64,000 nt of DNA from Pseudomonas putida (GTDB taxonomy: Bacteria > Pseudomonadota > Gammaproteobacteria > Pseudomonadales > Pseudomonadaceae): positions 1-64,000 of the forward strand of contig NZ_JAETZZ010000014.1 of the NCBI RefSeq assembly GCF_022627325.1. The letters are read 5' to 3'. The notes beneath the pieces are model-generated. The model did not search any database. It saw nothing but the letters and a program-made list of their open reading frames with translations, and had not been told where the DNA came from. Each line of letters opens with the position of its first letter. Position 1 is the first letter of the stretch. A program made the position numbers and the translations under genes. This document shows positions 34,686 through 42,989 of this stretch, one piece after another.

Positions 34686-35266
34686 GCGGCCCAACCCTGA
34701 GCCGCACCCACGTGGTGCGCCCTGCCGGCGCCGGGCACGAAACCCTCTACGTACTGCTGGTCAGCCTGCTGATCGTCATCGTCGCGGCCGGCGTGGTGCT
34801 GCTGCGCGGTGAACGCGAAGACGAGCAGGCCATCGCCAGCCACCAGATCGACGCCCGCCGCGACCTGACGCCCGCCGAGCAAGGCATCTACACCGACCTT
34901 CGCGTGGCCTACGACGAGATCCAGTTGCTGCGCGAAGAAACCGCCGCCCAACCGAGTGTGGCGTCGTTGGCCGAGGAAGGCTTGCCACCCTTCGTGGTAG
35001 ATGCCGGCAGCCAGAGCCGTGGCAGCCACCAATGGCAGTGGCTGGAGGCTGGTGCCTACCTCGGTCGCAGCCAGGCCCCAGAGGTCGCCGGCAGTTTTTT
35101 GCTGATCGTGGCGCACGAGCACAGCGGCCAGCCTGACGTCTGGCTGCACCGCGACAGCACCACCGTGGTGCCACAAGACCTTGGCCAGGCAACCCTGACG
35201 GCCGCGGGCTGGCAGCAAGTGGTCAGCCATTACGACGCCGGGGTCACCCGCGAACACCGTCACTGA
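34682..35266 (+). CDS. fpvK: FpvK-like inner-membrane protein
   Basis: This 194-residue protein has one N-terminal helix (LYVLLVSLLIVIVAAGVVLL, about 21-40) and a soluble domain rich in acidic residues facing the periplasm. It is fourth in the fpvGHJK order, overlapping fpvJ by 4 nt, and ends 16 bp before fpvC. No catalytic motif is visible; assignment rests mainly on conserved gene order. Confidence 0.83.
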   Translation: MSGPTLSRTHVVRPAGAGHETLYVLLVSLLIVIVAAGVVLLRGEREDEQAIASHQIDARRDLTPAEQGIYTDLRVAYDEIQLLREETAAQPSVASLAEEGLPPFVVDAGSQSRGSHQWQWLEAGAYLGRSQAPEVAGSFLLIVAHEHSGQPDVWLHRDSTTVVPQDLGQATLTAAGWQQVVSHYDAGVTREHRH

Positions 35267-35282
35267 ACCCAAGGAATTCCCC

Positions 35283-36185
35283 ATGTTGCGCTCCGCCCTC
35301 ACCCTGCTCCTGGCCCTCGCGTTACCGGCCCTGGCCCTGGCCGACGCCGGCAAGCCCCTGCGCATTGGCATCACCCTGCACCCTTACTACAGCTATGTGA
35401 GCAATATCGTCGGCGACAAGGCCGAGGTGGTACCGCTGATTCCGGCAGGCTTCAACCCACATGCCTACGAGCCGCGTGCCGAGGACATCAAGCGGATCGG
35501 CACGCTGGACGTGGTGGTGCTCAACGGCGTCGGCCATGACGATTTCGCCGACCGCATGATCGCCGCCAGTGAAAAGCCCGACATCAAGACCATAGAAGCC
35601 AACCAGAACGTGCCGCTGCTGGCGGCCACCGGCATCGCCGCCCGCGGCGCCGGCAAAGTGGTCAACCCGCACACCTTCCTCTCCATCAGCACCACCATTG
35701 CCCAGGTCAACAACATCGCCCGTGAACTGGGCAAGCTCGACCCGGACAACGCCAGGTTCTACACCCAGAACGCCCGCGCCTACGCCAAACGCCTGCGCGG
35801 TTTGCGCGCCGAAGCGCTGGCCAAGATCACCGAGGCGCCTGGCGCCAACTTCCGTGTGGCCACCATCCATGCCGCCTACGACTACCTGGTGCGCGACTTC
35901 GGCCTGGAGGTCACGGCAGTGGTCGAGCCAGCCCACGGCATCGAGCCGAGCCCGGCACAGCTGAAGAAAACCATCGACCAGCTCAAGGCGCTGGACGTCA
36001 AGGTGATCTTCTCGGAGATGGACTTCCCGTCGGCTTATGTCGAGACCATCCAGCGTGAGTCCGGGGTGCGCCTGTATCCGCTGACGCACATTTCCTATGG
36101 CGAATACACCAAGGACAAGTACGAAGTGGAAATGAAGCGCAACCTCGACACCGTAGTCCGCGCCATCGAGGAGAACCGCGCATGA
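35283..36185 (+). CDS. fpvC: FpvC-like periplasmic metal-binding protein (ZnuA/cluster A-I family)
   Basis: This 300-residue binding protein has a signal peptide ending ALA-DAG. Metal ligands expected for the ZnuA/MntC fold are seen as His in NPHAYEPR and NPHTFLS, a third His in ATIHAAYDY, and Glu/Asp in FSEMDFPS. FpvC binds the Fe2+ released from pyoverdine and works with FpvF. The stop overlaps the fpvD start by 4 nt. Without the fpv context it would be called a zinc or manganese binding protein. Confidence 0.9.
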   Translation: MLRSALTLLLALALPALALADAGKPLRIGITLHPYYSYVSNIVGDKAEVVPLIPAGFNPHAYEPRAEDIKRIGTLDVVVLNGVGHDDFADRMIAASEKPDIKTIEANQNVPLLAATGIAARGAGKVVNPHTFLSISTTIAQVNNIARELGKLDPDNARFYTQNARAYAKRLRGLRAEALAKITEAPGANFRVATIHAAYDYLVRDFGLEVTAVVEPAHGIEPSPAQLKKTIDQLKALDVKVIFSEMDFPSAYVETIQRESGVRLYPLTHISYGEYTKDKYEVEMKRNLDTVVRAIEENRA

Positions 36186-36928
36186 CTGCCGCCGCCAACC
36201 TGATAGTGCGCGGCGGGCCGGGCATCGAGTTCGCCGGCATCGACCTGACGCTCGGGCGTACGCGCATCCTTGAGCAGGTCGAGTTCAGCGTCGCCGCTGG
36301 CAGCGTGCATGCCATCGTCGGGCCCAACGGCGGTGGTAAAAGCTCGCTGATCAAGACACTGCTCGGGCAGATGCCCCACCAGGGCCAACTGACCCTGCAC
36401 TGGCCGGGCGAGCGGCAGGTGATCGGGTACGTACCCCAGGCGCTGGAGTTCGACCGCGGCCTGCCGATGACCGTGGACGACTTCATGGCCGCGATGTGCC
36501 AGCGCCGCCCGGCCTTTCTCGGCCTTTCGCGCCGTGTGCAACCGGCCATCGACACAGCGCTGGCGCAGGTCGGCATGCTCGACAAACGCAAGCGGCGCAT
36601 GGGCGCCTTGTCGGGTGGCGAACGCCAGCGCGTGCTGCTGGCCCAGGGCCTGATCCCCGAGCCTCAGTTGCTGGTGCTCGACGAACCCATGTCAGCGCTC
36701 GATGAAGCCGGCATCCAGGTGTTCGAGCAGTTGCTGCAGAGCTGGCGCCAGGCTGGCACCACCGTGCTGTGGATCGAACACGACCTGCAAGCGGTGCTGC
36801 GCCTGGCCGACCGGGTCACCGGGCTGAGCCGCCAGGTGCTGTTCGACGCGCCACCTGCTCAAGCCCTCACCCCGGAACGCCTGCTGAGCCTGTTCTCCGT
36901 CCACCCGCGCAGCGAGAGCCGCACCTGA
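36182..36928 (+). CDS. fpvD: FpvD-like ABC transporter ATPase
   Basis: This 248-residue ABC ATPase has the Walker A GPNGGGKSS, the signature LSGGERQRV, the Walker B LLVLDEP and the H-loop WIEHD. With the permease FpvE it would move iron across the inner membrane after reduction. The metal-type cluster fits manganese/zinc/iron chelate importers. Its TGA overlaps the fpvE ATG by one base. Confidence 0.92.
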   Translation: MTAAANLIVRGGPGIEFAGIDLTLGRTRILEQVEFSVAAGSVHAIVGPNGGGKSSLIKTLLGQMPHQGQLTLHWPGERQVIGYVPQALEFDRGLPMTVDDFMAAMCQRRPAFLGLSRRVQPAIDTALAQVGMLDKRKRRMGALSGGERQRVLLAQGLIPEPQLLVLDEPMSALDEAGIQVFEQLLQSWRQAGTTVLWIEHDLQAVLRLADRVTGLSRQVLFDAPPAQALTPERLLSLFSVHPRSESRT

Positions 36929-37827
36929 TGAGCTATGAAGCATTCCGCCAACTGGTCCAGGAATGGGCTGGCGCTGGCTACCTGCCCGAGGCACTGGCCT
37001 ACGGTTTCGTGATCAACGCACTGCTCGCCGGCCTGATGATCGGCCCGGTACTGGGCGGCCTGGGCACCCTGGTGGTGGTCAAGCGCTTTGCCTTCTTCTC
37101 CGAAGCCGTCGGGCACGCGGCCCTGACCGGGGTGGCCATCGGCATCCTGCTCGGCGAACCCTACACTGGGCCTTACGGCAGCCTGTTCGGCTACTGCCTG
37201 CTGTTCGGCATCCTGCTCAACTTCCTGCGTAACCGCACCGGGCTGTCGCCGGACACGCTGATCGGTGTGTTCCTTTCGGTGTCGCTGGCACTGGGGGCAA
37301 GCCTGCTGCTGATGCTGGCCGGCAAGATCAACGTGCACATCCTCGAAAACGTGCTGTTCGGCTCGGTGCTGACGGTCAGCGCGCAGGACCTGGTGGTACT
37401 GGGCGTCGTCGCTGCCCTGGTGCTGGCGCTGGCCCTGCCACTGTACAACCGCATCATGCTGGCCAGCTTCAACCCACAGCTGGCCGCCGTACGCGGGGTG
37501 GCCGTGAAGACCCTGGACTACCTGTTCGTGGTGTTGGTGACGCTGGTAACGGTGGCGTCGGTGAAGGTGATCGGGGCGATCCTGGTCGGTGCCCTGCTGG
37601 TGATCCCCGCCGCTGCCGCGCGCCTGGTCAGCCAGTCGCTCAAAGGCTTTTTCTTCATCTCGGTACTGATCGCCACCCTGAGCACCCTGCTGGGCATCCT
37701 GTTGCCGATCGTCTTCGACCTGCCGGTACCATCGGGTGCCGCGATCATTCTGGTTGCCGGCATCTGCTTCGCCCTCGCGGCCCTGGCCCGCGCCCTCGTC
37801 CCACGCCTGCAAGGAAACCCGGCATGA
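36928..37827 (+). CDS. fpvE: FpvE-like ABC transporter permease
   Basis: This 299-residue integral membrane protein of the ABC-3 (ZnuB-type) family has about eight to nine hydrophobic helices, among them NALLAGLMIGPVLGGLGTLVV near the N-terminus and VKVIGAILVGALLVIPAA near residue 215. It forms the channel for the FpvD ATPase. The start ATG 36928 follows directly on the fpvD stop; an ORF from further upstream is not used. Confidence 0.92.
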   Translation: MSYEAFRQLVQEWAGAGYLPEALAYGFVINALLAGLMIGPVLGGLGTLVVVKRFAFFSEAVGHAALTGVAIGILLGEPYTGPYGSLFGYCLLFGILLNFLRNRTGLSPDTLIGVFLSVSLALGASLLLMLAGKINVHILENVLFGSVLTVSAQDLVVLGVVAALVLALALPLYNRIMLASFNPQLAAVRGVAVKTLDYLFVVLVTLVTVASVKVIGAILVGALLVIPAAAARLVSQSLKGFFFISVLIATLSTLLGILLPIVFDLPVPSGAAIILVAGICFALAALARALVPRLQGNPA

Positions 37828-38693
37828 ACCTGAAACCGCTCACCCTGGCGCTGGCCCTCACCGGCCTGCCCTCGCTCGCCCTCGCCACCGAGGTGCTGAC
37901 CACCCTGCCGGTGACCCACAGCCTGGCCGCTGCCTTGCTCGACGGCACCACCGTGCAGCTCAAACGCGCCGCGCCGGCCAACCTGCCAGCCAGCCGCCAG
38001 CCCTCGTACTTCAGCAGCCGTGGCGGCGCCAGCCTTGCCAAAGCCGCGCAACAGGCCGATGCGGTGATCGGCGTGCGCTCGATCTGGCGCGACGACCCGC
38101 TGTATCCAATGGCCCGGCGGAGCAATATCCGCATCGTCGAAATCGATGCTGCGCGCCCGGTGGACGGCGCCCTGCCGGGTATCGCGGTCACTGGCGACGA
38201 CGCCTACAACGCCTACCCCTGGCTGAACCCGACCAACCTGGGGCGCATGGCCGACGTGCTGGCCAACGACCTGGAGCGCCTGGCGCCCGCCGACAAAGCG
38301 AAGATCCAGGGCAACCTGGCAGCGCTCAAGCGCCAGTTGCTGGAATTGACCGCCAGCAGCCAGACCAAGCTTGCCGAGCTCGACAACCTCAGCGTGGTCA
38401 GCCTGTCCGAGCGTTTGGGCTATCTGGCCAGCGGTATGAACCTGGATGTGGTGGAACAGCCACTGCCGGCCGACGGCAAGTGGGATGAAGCCACGCTCAA
38501 GGCACTGGGCGAGAACCTCAAGGGCCAGGACGTGGCACTGGTGCTCGATCATCGGCAGCCGGATGCGGCAGTGGCCGAGGTGATCAAGGCCTCGGGGGCC
38601 ACCCTGCTGGTGGTCGAAAGTGACCCGCAAGACGCCGTGACCGGGCTCAAGACCAGCATCGATCAGGTGGTCGGAGCTTTGAGCAAAGGGTGA
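37824..38693 (+). CDS. fpvF: FpvF-like periplasmic binding protein
   Basis: This 289-residue protein has a signal peptide ending ALA-TEVL and the fold of metal-binding cluster A-I proteins, but with few of the usual histidines. FpvF binds ferripyoverdine and complexes with FpvC in P. aeruginosa. It is the last gene of the operon, overlapping fpvE by 4 nt, and is followed by a hairpin. Confidence 0.88.
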   Translation: MNLKPLTLALALTGLPSLALATEVLTTLPVTHSLAAALLDGTTVQLKRAAPANLPASRQPSYFSSRGGASLAKAAQQADAVIGVRSIWRDDPLYPMARRSNIRIVEIDAARPVDGALPGIAVTGDDAYNAYPWLNPTNLGRMADVLANDLERLAPADKAKIQGNLAALKRQLLELTASSQTKLAELDNLSVVSLSERLGYLASGMNLDVVEQPLPADGKWDEATLKALGENLKGQDVALVLDHRQPDAAVAEVIKASGATLLVVESDPQDAVTGLKTSIDQVVGALSKG

Positions 38694-38708
38694 TAAAGCC
38701 TGCGCCAA

Positions 38709-38740
38709 GGCCCAATCCCCGGCTTGCCGGCGATTGGGCC
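38709..38740. terminator. hairpin/REP-like element between convergent fpvF and DUF1615 gene
   Basis: ggcccaatc (38709-38717) pairs with gattgggcc (38732-38740); the inside carries ccggcttgccgg, the same core as the repeats at both ends of the window. It lies between two convergent operons of the pyoverdine island. Confidence 0.6.
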
Positions 38741-38753
38741 ACGGCAGGCCGCC

Positions 38754-39836
38754 CTAGCGTTTCATGCACCGCTGGTAACGCTCATCCACCCTCCCCGCAA
38801 ACCACGCCGTGGTCAGCTTGCGGGTGATCTTCGGGCTTTTCAGCTGGATCCCCGGCAACTTGGCGCGCGGCACCGGCTTGCCGGCGGCCGCGTCAGCCAG
38901 GGCGAACACCCCGCTGTACAGTTTGCTGTCTTCGAAGGCCAGGCTGTCGCCCAGCTCCAGCTGGCTGCGGATCTGCGGGTGACGCAGCCCCAGCTTCACA
39001 CTCAGCTTGCGCGCTGCCTGCTCGGTATTGCCTGGCATGATCGCGCCGGGGGCGATCAGGTCGCCATCCAGGGCCAAGGGCACACCGGTCACCTTGCTCA
39101 GGGCTGCCTGAAACGCGGCATTGCGGCTGGCGTACCAGCCGGCGTTGAAGTCGGCGAAGCGATAGAGCTGGCGCTCGTAGTGCGCGGGGTAACCCAGCAG
39201 ATGCCCGATACCAAAATACATGCCGCCACGACGGCTGAAGACTTCTTGGCGAATGGTGCCATCGTAGGTGTAGGGGTAGTCCTTGGCGTGCTGTTCGGCA
39301 AACTCGACGCTGACCTGCATCGGCCCGCCGGTGTGCACCGGGTTCAGCCCACCCAGCAAGGTCCGGCCCAGCGGCAAACCGCTGATGAACTCGTCGTACA
39401 GCGCACTCAATTGCTTCTCACTGCGCACGGCGAGCAGCCGCTGCTGATAAGTCTGGCCATTGCCCGAAGCCGTATTCAGTGCACCGTCCACCAGCAACCG
39501 TGGGATATGCAGGCTGGCGGCACGTCGGTCGACCTCGGCACGCGCAATGCGCCCAAGGTTGGGGACCTGCGGGTCGGCGTTGAACGTCGATTCCTGTTCG
39601 GTCACTGCCAGCACCGCACACAGGTTGCTCTTGCTCGGCGCGATGCGCTGGGCTTCGAACGCCACCTGGATATCCTTGGCCCAACCCTCGCGGTCCTTGG
39701 CCTGGGCCGGCAACAAGCGCAGCAGCTGGGCACGCACCTTGGCGGGGTCGGCCTCGGGCGCCTCCTCGCGACGCCCGGCGCAACCCTGCAGCAGCGCCAG
39801 GGCCATCAACCCGGCCGCCAGCAGCCGGCCGTTCAG
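38754..39836 (-). CDS. DUF1615-family lipoprotein with probable CTG start
   Basis: This lipoprotein of about 360 residues has the lipobox LLQGC-AGR near residue 19 and then a DUF1615 domain, in which VLAVTEQESTFNADP looks like the catalytic-Glu region of lysozyme-like lytic transglycosylases; FGIGHLLGYP and WYASRNAAFQ follow. No ATG, GTG or TTG gives a charged signal peptide. A CTG at 39836, 5 nt after GGAG and overlapping the upstream TGA (CTGA), fits best. The next ATG at 39806 would leave an impossibly short signal. It is last in the mbtH operon, so it is co-expressed with pyoverdine genes. A cell-wall role is inferred. Confidence 0.82.
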   Translation of the reverse strand: MNGRLLAAGLMALALLQGCAGRREEAPEADPAKVRAQLLRLLPAQAKDREGWAKDIQVAFEAQRIAPSKSNLCAVLAVTEQESTFNADPQVPNLGRIARAEVDRRAASLHIPRLLVDGALNTASGNGQTYQQRLLAVRSEKQLSALYDEFISGLPLGRTLLGGLNPVHTGGPMQVSVEFAEQHAKDYPYTYDGTIRQEVFSRRGGMYFGIGHLLGYPAHYERQLYRFADFNAGWYASRNAAFQAALSKVTGVPLALDGDLIAPGAIMPGNTEQAARKLSVKLGLRHPQIRSQLELGDSLAFEDSKLYSGVFALADAAAGKPVPRAKLPGIQLKSPKITRKLTTAWFAGRVDERYQRCMKR

Positions 39837-40384
39837 GGTTGCTCCCCGACCAGGTAGGTCTTGCTGATGTGGCGAAACTGCGGGTGGCTGGCGTTGCCCA
39901 TGAGTTCGAACAGCACCATTTCGCGGGTCACTACCTGCGCACCGGCCTGGCGCATCCGCGCCAGCCCTGCAGCCTTGTTGGCCAGGGTACGGCTGTCGCA
40001 GGCATCTTCGACCAGAAACACCTGCTTGCCCAAGGCCAGCAGGCCAAGCACGCTCTGCAGCACGCAGACGTGGGTTTCCATGCCGCACACGATCACTTGC
40101 TCTTGCGCCAACAGGCTGGCTGGCAGGCACTGGGCCGCAACGCAGGAAAAATGGGTCTTTTCCACGACTTCAGCCGCAGGGGCGGCTGCAAGAAGTTCGG
40201 GCAGGGTATGCCCCAGGCCTTTGGGGTACTGTTCGCTGATGACGATCGGCAGCGCAAGATCGGTGCAGGCTGCCAGCAGCCAGCGGGCCCGGGCGCGAGT
40301 GCCCTCGGCATCGCTCATGGCGCCGATGAGCTTTTCCTGGATGTCGACGACCAGCAGCGTGGCCTTGTGGGGATCGATCAGCAT
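39833..40384 (-). CDS. isochorismatase-family hydrolase (YcaC-like)
   Basis: This 183-residue cysteine hydrolase has the catalytic triad visible as Asp14 (VVDIQEKL), Lys76 (VEKTHFSC) and Cys107 (METHVCV). The start at 40384 follows GAGG. YcaC-like members act on small amides or are of unknown substrate. It is co-transcribed with the type II thioesterase 57 bp upstream and the DUF1615 gene downstream (4-nt overlap), inside a PvdS-type operon. Its substrate is not known. Confidence 0.88.
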   Translation of the reverse strand: MLIDPHKATLLVVDIQEKLIGAMSDAEGTRARARWLLAACTDLALPIVISEQYPKGLGHTLPELLAAAPAAEVVEKTHFSCVAAQCLPASLLAQEQVIVCGMETHVCVLQSVLGLLALGKQVFLVEDACDSRTLANKAAGLARMRQAGAQVVTREMVLFELMGNASHPQFRHISKTYLVGEQP

Positions 40385-40441
40385 TGTCTGCCTCTTGCCT
40401 GGGAAAACACCTAGCCTCCCCCAGGCAAGCGGCAACGTCAA

Positions 40442-41161
40442 TCAGGCGCAGAGCCGATGCGGCGCCAATGCTGCAGTCAGCGCCGTGAGCACCCGGTCCT
40501 CCTGCTCATGGATGAAGAAGTGGCTGCCCGCAAACATCTGCAAGGTGAACGCACCCTGGGTTTCCTGGCCCCAGGCGCGCAGCTGCGCTTCACTGGCGCG
40601 GTCGTCTTGCCCACCCAGCACATGCAGCGGGCACGCCAGCAGAGGCCTCGGGCGATAACGGTAGCGACCGCAGAGCAGAAAATCGGCACGCAGGATCGGT
40701 AACGTCAGGCTCATCAGCTCAGCGTTGGCCAGCACCTCCTCCGGCGTGCCATTGAGCGCCCGCAGTTCATTGCGCAGTTCGTCATCGCTCTTGGGGTCGC
40801 GCCAGTTCTTGCCGTCGTAGTCTTCACGCCGGGTCGGCGCCGCTGTACCGCAGGCGAACAGCGCCACCGGTGGCGGGCAGCCCAGCGCCTGCAGCTCGTG
40901 GGCCAGCTCGAAGGCCAGCAGCGCCCCCAGGCTATGGCCGAGCAACGCATAAGGTGCGGCAGCGGCCAGGCGCTGTTCGGCCGCCAACTGCCGGGCCAAG
41001 GCCTGCATGTCGGTGTGCAACGGCTCGCCCATGCGTGCGCCGCGCCCAGGTAATTCGACCGGGCGTACCTGCAGCCAGGCGGGCAACTTGCGCCGCCAAC
41101 GGCTGAAGACCATGGCACTGGCCCCGGAATAAGGCAGGCACAGCAGGTTGAGCGCGGTCAC
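40442..41161 (-). CDS. type II thioesterase of a non-ribosomal peptide pathway
   Basis: This 239-residue alpha/beta hydrolase has Ser77 in GHSLG, the late Asp in LGGQDDRAS and His in AGSHFFIH, the type II thioesterase (TEII) triad that removes misprimed groups from peptide synthetase carrier domains. The GTG start overlaps the mbtH stop (GTGA). Together with MbtH it should serve the pyoverdine peptide synthetases, which lie outside the window. It corresponds in position to the thioesterase next to the mbtH-like gene in P. aeruginosa. Confidence 0.9.
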   Translation of the reverse strand: MTALNLLCLPYSGASAMVFSRWRRKLPAWLQVRPVELPGRGARMGEPLHTDMQALARQLAAEQRLAAAAPYALLGHSLGALLAFELAHELQALGCPPPVALFACGTAAPTRREDYDGKNWRDPKSDDELRNELRALNGTPEEVLANAELMSLTLPILRADFLLCGRYRYRPRPLLACPLHVLGGQDDRASEAQLRAWGQETQGAFTLQMFAGSHFFIHEQEDRVLTALTAALAPHRLCA

Positions 41162-41379
41162 TGTGCGGCAGCGTCAGCCATCTTCTGACGCAGGCTCAGC
41201 GGGCGCATATCGGTCCAGACTTCATCGATATAGGCCAGGCAGTCCTTTTTCAGCCCGCTCTTGCCCACAGCGCGCCAGCCGTTGGGGATCGCCTTGTAAT
41301 CGGGCCAGATGGAATATTGCTCTTCGTGGTTGACCACTACCTGGAACTGGATATCGTCGCGGTCGAAAACGGAAGTCAT
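41158..41379 (-). CDS. mbtH: MbtH-family protein
   Basis: This 73-residue MbtH-like chaperone/activator of adenylation domains has the family residues in NHEEQYSIWPDYKAIPNGW and the DMRPLSLR tail. Its start follows AAGGAG. A near-consensus PvdS box ends 61 bp upstream. MbtH proteins are needed for soluble, active NRPS adenylation domains; here the target should be pyoverdine synthetases. It heads the operon mbtH, thioesterase, isochorismatase, DUF1615. Confidence 0.93.
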   Translation of the reverse strand: MTSVFDRDDIQFQVVVNHEEQYSIWPDYKAIPNGWRAVGKSGLKKDCLAYIDEVWTDMRPLSLRQKMADAAAQ

Positions 41380-41440
41380 TGCCTGTCTCCTTGAGTGATG
41401 GATGCCGCTACGCACTTGGCGTAGGGCGGCTCTCTGGTAG

Positions 41441-41464
41441 ACGTAGGAAGCTTCCCGAAAATTA
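41441..41464 (-). promoter_or_regulatory. probable PvdS box of the mbtH operon
   Basis: On the minus strand the sequence reads TAATT-N16-CGT, one mismatch from TAAAT-N16-CGT. The distance to the start codon (61 bp) is close to that at pvdA (73 bp). The shared PvdS-type signal supports one iron-starvation regulon. Confidence 0.6.
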
Positions 41465-41491
41465 GCGATTGGGCATGACAACGTCTGGGCC

Positions 41492-41893
41492 TCAGGCATC
41501 CCTGAGCAAGTCATGGGTGTCCAGCAAGCGGTAAGCCACCTGCGGGTTGCGCTCCAACCCTCGCCGGATGGCAGCCGGAATCGACTGGCGGGTCTTGCGG
41601 CACAAGCCAGGCTGGTCATCGAGTTCGATGACGATTCCGCGCATGGTCCGCACCTCGTTGTAACCGGGAGCGATGTGAACCCGGATGCCCAGGTTCTCGT
41701 ACATCCTGGCCTGCAAGCGCTGCAGGTCATCGAGGTCCTTGAGGTTTTCCAGCCGCTCGATCAGGCGCTTCTCCTCCTGGCGGGTGAGCAAGAGGATGCG
41801 CTGGGCCGCAGGCGGCTGCGCGGCCAGGTGCTCGCGGCCGCAGTCACAGGCGCCAGGTGGGCAAGGTTGGCGTAAGGCAGGTGCTGTGCTCAT
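41492..41893 (-). CDS. small Cys-rich hypothetical protein
   Basis: This 133-residue protein of unknown function has an N-terminal cysteine motif CPPGACDCGRE, then a helical charged region (about 28-60, RQEEKRLIERLENLKDLDDL) and a beta-rich part (GIRVHIAPGYNEVRTMRGIVIE) followed by a cysteine in GLCRKTRQSIP. The four visible cysteines might bind metal. It precedes the mbtH operon on the same strand but ends upstream of the PvdS-type box, so it is not part of that operon. The start at 41893 is the first good Met; 41953 is also open. Confidence 0.7.
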   Translation of the reverse strand: MSTAPALRQPCPPGACDCGREHLAAQPPAAQRILLLTRQEEKRLIERLENLKDLDDLQRLQARMYENLGIRVHIAPGYNEVRTMRGIVIELDDQPGLCRKTRQSIPAAIRRGLERNPQVAYRLLDTHDLLRDA

Positions 41894-41958
41894 GGGCCAA
41901 GCATAGCGCGTCGCGGCGAGCGCATGAGCAGCAAAATGGGCGGCTGACCCCACAACGG

Positions 41959-42843
41959 CTAAAGCTGCGCCAGCCGCTCGCGCAAGAACTCGACGAACCC
42001 CTGCACCGGCCTGGCCACCTGCCGATGCTGCGGATACACCGCCGACAATTGCAACGCCGGCGGCGTCCAGTCTTCCAGCACCCTCACCAGGCGCCCGTCC
42101 GCCAACGCCTGCCCCACGATGAAGGTCGGCAGGTAAGTCACCCCCATCGCGGCAATCGCCGCGTCCCTGAGCAACTCACCGTTATTGGCGCGCATGCGGC
42201 CGGCCACTGCGATTGCCTGAGCCCTGCCCCCTTGGGTGAACTGCCATTGCACTTGCCGTGAATGGCCATAGGGCAGGCAGTCATGCTCGGCCAGCAGCTC
42301 GGGCCGCTGCGGCGCGCCCCGCGCCTGAAGATACGCAGGGCTGGCGCAATACACCCGCTCGACATCGGCAATGCGCCGCGCGATCAGGCTGGAATCCTCC
42401 AGTGCACCGATGCGCAAGGCCAAATCATAACCCTCGCCGATCAGGTCCACCGGCCGATCGCTCAGGTCCACCTCCACATTCACCTGTGGGTGCAAGCGCA
42501 GGAACTCGGTCAACAGGCACCCCAGGTGCGCCATGGCGAACGACAACGGCGCGCTCAAGCGCAGGGTGCCGCGCAAGGCCTGGGCCTGGCCGCTGATGTC
42601 GTGCTCCACCTGCTGCACCTCACCCAGCAAGCGCAAGGCCGACTGGTAGTAATGCTGGCCCAGCGGGGTGGCATCCAGGCGCCGGGTGGAGCGGTTGAGC
42701 AGGCGTACGCCCAGGCGCTCTTCGAGCTGCATCAGGCGCCGGCTGACCGACTGCTTGGACATGCCCAGGCGGTCGGCGGCGGCGGTAAAACTGCCGGCCT
42801 CCATGACCTGGGCAAAAATGCGCATGTCTTCGTAGGGGTTCAT
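41959..42843 (-). CDS. LysR-family transcriptional regulator
   Basis: This 294-residue protein has the helix-turn-helix AADRLGMSKQSVSRRLMQLE typical of the CrgA/aromatic-type LysR subgroup and a C-terminal effector domain. It is divergent from the secreted alpha/beta hydrolase gene, which it may regulate. The start at 42843 begins at MNPYEDMRIF; an in-frame upstream start at 42867 is possible. Confidence 0.88.
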   Translation of the reverse strand: MNPYEDMRIFAQVMEAGSFTAAADRLGMSKQSVSRRLMQLEERLGVRLLNRSTRRLDATPLGQHYYQSALRLLGEVQQVEHDISGQAQALRGTLRLSAPLSFAMAHLGCLLTEFLRLHPQVNVEVDLSDRPVDLIGEGYDLALRIGALEDSSLIARRIADVERVYCASPAYLQARGAPQRPELLAEHDCLPYGHSRQVQWQFTQGGRAQAIAVAGRMRANNGELLRDAAIAAMGVTYLPTFIVGQALADGRLVRVLEDWTPPALQLSAVYPQHRQVARPVQGFVEFLRERLAQL

Positions 42844-42989
42844 TGTCTCGCTCTTGGTGACAGTCAAACGCTTTATAGCGGCTTTTTCCCATCATTGCAT
42901 CTGCCTACTCTACGCACAGGTCGCAGCGATGGCCGCCAAGGCCAGGCGATACGCCCACCCACAACCCGTGCCCAGAAAAGGATTCGCCC

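Noticed and set aside
35283..38693. Zinc uptake system ZnuABC
   Set aside because: The genes look ZnuABC-like singly, but the preceding PepSY/small-protein genes and the second binding protein fit fpvGHJK-CDEF, and there is no Zur box evident.
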